A stretch of DNA of 64,000 nt from Amorphochlora amoebiformis. Taxonomy: Eukaryota > Cercozoa > Chlorarachniophyceae. Of the stretch, positions 54,058-64,000 are shown piece after piece (positions within the stretch are counted from its first letter, which is position 1; every line of letters starts with the position of its first letter). Made by a program: the position numbers and the translations under genes. The stretch spans positions 1,240,001-1,304,000 of the forward strand of contig BAAHQB010000015.1 of the NCBI GenBank assembly GCA_054601695.1. The letters run 5' to 3'. Below the pieces are notes generated by a model that did no database searches, was not told the origin of the DNA, and was given only the letters and a program-made list of their open reading frames with translations.

Positions 54058-54653
54058 TTTTATATATATATATATATAGTATACGTCATCTTACTTATTC
54101 AACAGTTATGGTACCTGCTGTCCAACGTTTTGATTCTGCTTAAGGATCTTGAGATTCTTTCGCTTAAACTCTTCATGTTGCTGCTGCAGGCCTCGTGCTA
54201 GTCGAGCGTTCTGCTCTCTGGAAAAACAATCTTCAAATACCACGACTTTTTGAATTATTTTCAAATATCAAGACCTTTTTTTTAGAGTTAGATTATCAGC
54301 TCTCTGGGACGCAAATTCGATTTGGAAAGAGAGAATGCGAGGGAGAGCAATATATAAGAGAATATGGAAGAAACGAGATGAGAATTACAATTGAAAACTA
54401 ATCTCTTTGCATATGCAGGAGGCCTTAATCGAGCGAAATGAGAGGATAGTTGGAAACCGAGGCATAGGAGGGAGTGAAATAAGTTTATTTGGAATCTGCC
54501 TCTCTTGCATTTTTCTGAGATACAATGGAATGATATAAGGGCGCGGTACCTAAGAACATGGACTTCTTTCAAGTGGGTTTCTTCTTGTTTTCTCAGTAGA
54601 ATCTGCGGGTATATACATATATCTATATCTATATATAATGTTGACATGTAATA

Positions 54654-54727
<74 letters not shown>

Positions 54728-54734
54728 GCACACT

Positions 54735-54786
<52 letters not shown>

Positions 54787-55031
54787 TATCTATATATAAC
54801 GTATCCATATATATATATTTAAACACATACACATTACACAAAACATACAAACAACCGCCCACCACCTTGTACTTCCGATCCCTCCCCACAAGAACCTTAA
54901 TACTGCAACAATTCACTCAGTCAATTACGAGACAAGAAGTGGATCCAAGTGACAAGACTGTGTGAGAAGTGACGGCATGTGCTTACATATGGAGTGGATG
55001 TAAGTGATTGGGGGGATGACAGTGGTATCGG

Positions 55032-55063
<32 letters not shown>

Positions 55064-55300
55064 GTACATTTATTTATATATGTATATGTGTGCAAAGATA
55101 TTCAGGCTGGGGCTCTATAGAGATGTGGGTTTTGGTACTTGGCGTTGTATTTCTCGGTTTGTTTGAGCAGCTTTTGCTTGAGAACTTTATTACGCTTGTT
55201 TAGGCCAATCAGCTTCTTTAACTGGGTTGTAATGATGTGTAAATTTTGTATGCGTACTGTAGGTAACTTATATATTATATATATATATGTGTATATATAC

Positions 55301-55369
<69 letters not shown>

Positions 55370-56773
55370 CTATATATATTATAATTACTATACAACAGAA
55401 TTGTCGAGTTGAGTATAACATGAACTACCTGCTTTTCTGTAAGATTTACGACCGAACCTCCAGCCGAAGGAGCACCCGCTTCCTTGAGCATATCGTCGAC
55501 GTCCGTCGTCATATTCGACCCACTGCCACCAAAGTAGCCAAAGAATCGATCTGACCAAGTCATATGTCACAGATGAAACTGGGTTGTGGGATTTCAGCTA
55601 CCGGCCATGCTCTTGGGAGGTAGTGGCTTCTTTGGGGCAGGCACCTGAGGGCCTTGAGCGTGGCACGATCTGGAGATGATATGAACGATATGATGCGTTT
55701 ATTCCTTTGTTCTGAGTGACTATTGACATACTTTGAGTGTGATAACACCACTTCTTGTGTCTCGAACTTGACCATGCACTTTGGACAGATGAAACCCTCT
55801 TGTGTATTCGCTGGAAATAGAACGTGTAAAAGGGTTGAATCATTTAGCGCCCCGGTATGACCCAACTAGGCTCTTACATTCTCTGGGGGTGATGTCCTCG
55901 AGGAGATGAGCGGCGGATTCATCTACGTCGTATGGAGCATCCGGCTCCTCCCATGTGGTCTCTGGAAACGGATACAATTAGCGTTGAAACCTGGGATTTT
56001 CGTGTATTTACCTTGAGTATCAGTATTATACCAATACGGACAGGATGATCCATCGTCCCAGAATTGAACCCAACCGCTCTTGGACTCACCTGTGTTGATA
56101 CCCGTTGATTTGCCGCCACCTGACTTGCTGTCTCGTGGGATATCTGCCACGGGCATATCCTCTTCATTAGAGGCAGAAATATCCTCTTCCTCAGGAGTCG
56201 GCTTCTCCTCCTCCTTTGTTCTTAAGTCTGTCTTTCCATCTGTTTGGAACCCTTCTTGTGCTCCGGACGCTTGGGGCTGGGTTGAGGCTTGTGGCCCCAT
56301 GAGCTTTTTGGCAATCTCGTTCAGGTTTTGACTGGGGGTCTGGACTGCAGCTCCTATCGACCGCGCCAACATCCGCAGCTCGGCGTCCGAATTCTTCTTA
56401 GGCACAACAGGGGCGGGAGTGATTTGAGGAGATTCCCCCCGAAGCATGGCCGCCATAGCCGCCAGTTCTTCGTCCGAGTTTTTGCCAGTCTGCTGTCCGC
56501 CGTTTGGAATGACCCCCGCGCTTTTGAAACTCGCTGCCAACTGAGCAAGATCGGCATCTGACCCAGGCCGAACGCTTTTTCGGGTATCTGTCACCCCTAG
56601 ACCCCCAGCACCTTGCTGGGCTTCCCTGAAAGGATTATTTTTTCGAGGTCAACGTGATGCTACTAATTTTACACGTATAAAAACGTCTACTTTGATCTTA
56701 TTACGCACACTGGAAAAGTATACTACCATGTAGGGCCGTCGACGCTAGCATTAATGTCACCACCCTGGCTCAT
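50961..56773 (-). CDS. WW domain, C2HC zinc finger and coiled-coil protein
   Basis: Exons in transcript order: 56773-56727 (ATG), 56625-56012, 55961-55878, 55810-55732, 55669-55602, 55550-55429, 55221-55139, 54902-54866, 54602-54550, 54217-54115, 53340-53293, 52482-52414, 51649-51580, 51034-50961 (TGA). The total is 1551 nt, exactly 517 codons. Residues about 25-125 hold three to four copies of a short helix-like motif: [39 protein letters not shown]. Then comes an acidic/Pro stretch and a WW domain ([26 protein letters not shown]; two Trp about 27 apart). Next are a zinc finger [11 protein letters not shown]...LSHSKSCH, a proline-rich linker ([14 protein letters not shown]) and DRFFGYFGG. 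From about residue 330 on, nearly every exon is charged heptad-like sequence ([46 protein letters not shown]). WW domains bind proline motifs. The arrangement suggests an adaptor or scaffold, but I do not recognise a named family. Confidence 0.87.
51675..51760 (-). repeat. Decayed acceptor-edge copy of WW-gene exon 51649-51580
   Basis: gatcgaaattcttctgtcct, ggagcccattagttac parallels ctacgatattcctctgttct, agagcctgttagataac of the exon's 5' end. Flanking ggatcagacatgcatcattta matches gaatcagacacacatcattca. No AT array separates them. Confidence 0.8.
52245..52345 (-). repeat. Donor-edge copies of WW-gene exon 52482-52414
   Basis: Two copies of gtaaata(a/g)acctctttttgg tatcgc(g/t)ggac carry the donor and the last about 20 coding bases on the minus strand. 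They lie between (AT)n tracts. Confidence 0.92.
52520..52560 (-). repeat. Acceptor-edge copy of WW-gene exon 52482-52414
   Basis: gtactgcctcaactttacat tctcttgcttgacag repeats the acceptor and first about 25 coding bases. With the preceding feature it gives arrays on both sides of one exon. Confidence 0.92.
53147..53197. repeat. (AAT)n tract
   Basis: About 16 AAT units in a WW-gene intron. Confidence 0.95.
53945..54005 (-). repeat. Donor-edge copy of WW-gene exon 54217-54115
   Basis: tatacgtcatctttcttatt caacatttatggtacctgct gtccaacg repeats the last about 14 coding bases and the donor side of the intron, about 110 bp downstream in transcript sense. Confidence 0.9.
54669..54726. repeat. (AAT)n tract
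   Basis: About 18 AAT units with one slip, in the WW-gene intron between exons 54902-54866 and 54602-54550. Confidence 0.95.
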
Positions 56774-57006
56774 CCGTGGACTACTCTGACGTAAGGGGAA
56801 GCCTTCACTGCTTTGGGCGAGGGAGATGTACCGCGTGACACTTCGATACGTCGCGTCAAAGAATATTTATCTAATATGTGATATCTCTCAAATCTTTTCC
56901 TTGATATAAGCATATCCCTTGGACATATATGATAATAACCCCGACAATATCTCAAATACTATCCAATTTCTCGGCCGCTCGGCAGTGGCTTCGCCGTGTG
57001 GGTGCG
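56774..57006. promoter_or_regulatory. Divergent intergenic region, WW gene (-) and PP5 gene (+)
   Basis: About 233 bp separate the WW-gene ATG and the tentative PP5 ATG, or about 490 bp if PP5 starts at 57264. It is non-repetitive and must contain both promoters. No clear TATA element. Confidence 0.55.
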
Positions 57007-63507
<6,501 letters not shown>

Positions 63508-63537
63508 GTAAGTATATATATATATATGTATATATTT

Positions 63538-63589
<52 letters not shown>

Positions 63590-63693
63590 CTCTCTACCGT
63601 CTCTCGTCCACGTGCCTCTGCCCAAATCGGCCAAGAAACTTGGAAGTAAGTGTATTTATGTATATATATATATATATGTACATATATATATAT

Positions 63694-63731
<38 letters not shown>

Positions 63732-63790
63732 CTCCCAACCCTCTCTCGTCCACGTGCCTGCCCAAATCGGCAAAGAAACTTGCAAGTAAA
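63508..63790 (+). repeat. Donor-edge array of the last visible PP5 exon
   Basis: Two copies, about 63588-63648 and 63731-63787, repeat the last 60 bp of exon 63387-63507 ([16 protein letters not shown]) with donor gtaagt or gtaaat. The second has a 3-bp deletion and C changes. Confidence 0.95.
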
Positions 63791-63934
63791 TATATATATA
63801 TATATATATATATAAATATACATATATATATATATATATATATGTAAATATCGGTCTTTATAATATGTTCATTTACGTATTTTCATGTGTTTTGTATCCG
63901 TATCGTTCACAGGTATATATATATATATATATTT

Positions 63935-63982
<48 letters not shown>

Positions 63983-64000
63983 CATATACATGCATAAAAA

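Noticed and set aside
55388-55563. Separate gene starting [11 protein letters not shown]
   Set aside because: The ATG lies in an intron; acceptor gacttggtcag joins RFFGYFGG in phase to the upstream zinc-finger exons, so it is internal to the WW gene.

Overview
The window comes from an intron-rich eukaryote, most likely a microbial one. The genes carry spliceosomal GT..AG introns and the coding density is about 10%. Interstitial telomere-like repeats are of the TTAGGG type. I cannot name the species. About nine tenths of the window is simple sequence, overwhelmingly (AT)n, with CT/GA, CA, AAT and one very long (CG)n tract. Almost every long open frame made of I/Y/T/H/V/C or R/A residues is a translated microsatellite, not a gene.

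Stitching short exons together by splice sites, reading phase and family resemblance gives six protein genes. (1) Plus, before 1 to 8310: C-terminal half of a MYST-family histone acetyltransferase. (2) Minus, 28116 to 9160: a multi-pass major-facilitator transporter of the SLC49 (FLVCR-like) family in about 21 exons. (3) Plus, 28510 to 40249: a secreted class 3 (fungal-type) lipase with the complete Ser/Asp/His triad, 342 residues in 16 exons. (4) Plus, 40983 to 50385: a SET-domain protein. (5) Minus, 56773 to 50961: a 516-residue protein with N-terminal short repeats, a WW domain, a C2HC-type zinc finger and a long coiled coil. (6) Plus, about 57007 to beyond 64000: the TPR half and start of the phosphatase domain of a PP5-type serine/threonine phosphatase. 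Genes 1/2 and 4/5 converge. Genes 2/3 and 5/6 diverge from short shared intergenic regions of 393 bp and about 233 bp. The six genes have no obvious common pathway.

The most unusual thing is how the introns are built. Many small exons sit between two tandem arrays. On the upstream side, the acceptor site plus the first part of the exon is repeated 1 to about 14 times. On the downstream side, the last part of the exon plus the donor site is repeated. The copies are separated by (AT)n. Each copy carries only one splice site, so only the central copy is a complete exon. The pattern recurs in all six genes and on both strands. In a few places (lipase exon 13, the SLC49 'LTTERG' exon, two SET exons) only partial copies exist and no intact exon is visible. 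Introns without AT arrays, best seen in the 5' half of gene 5, are only 50 to 70 bp. The arrays therefore look like an expansion imposed on originally short introns. One intron is made of TTAGGG-type repeats from donor to acceptor.
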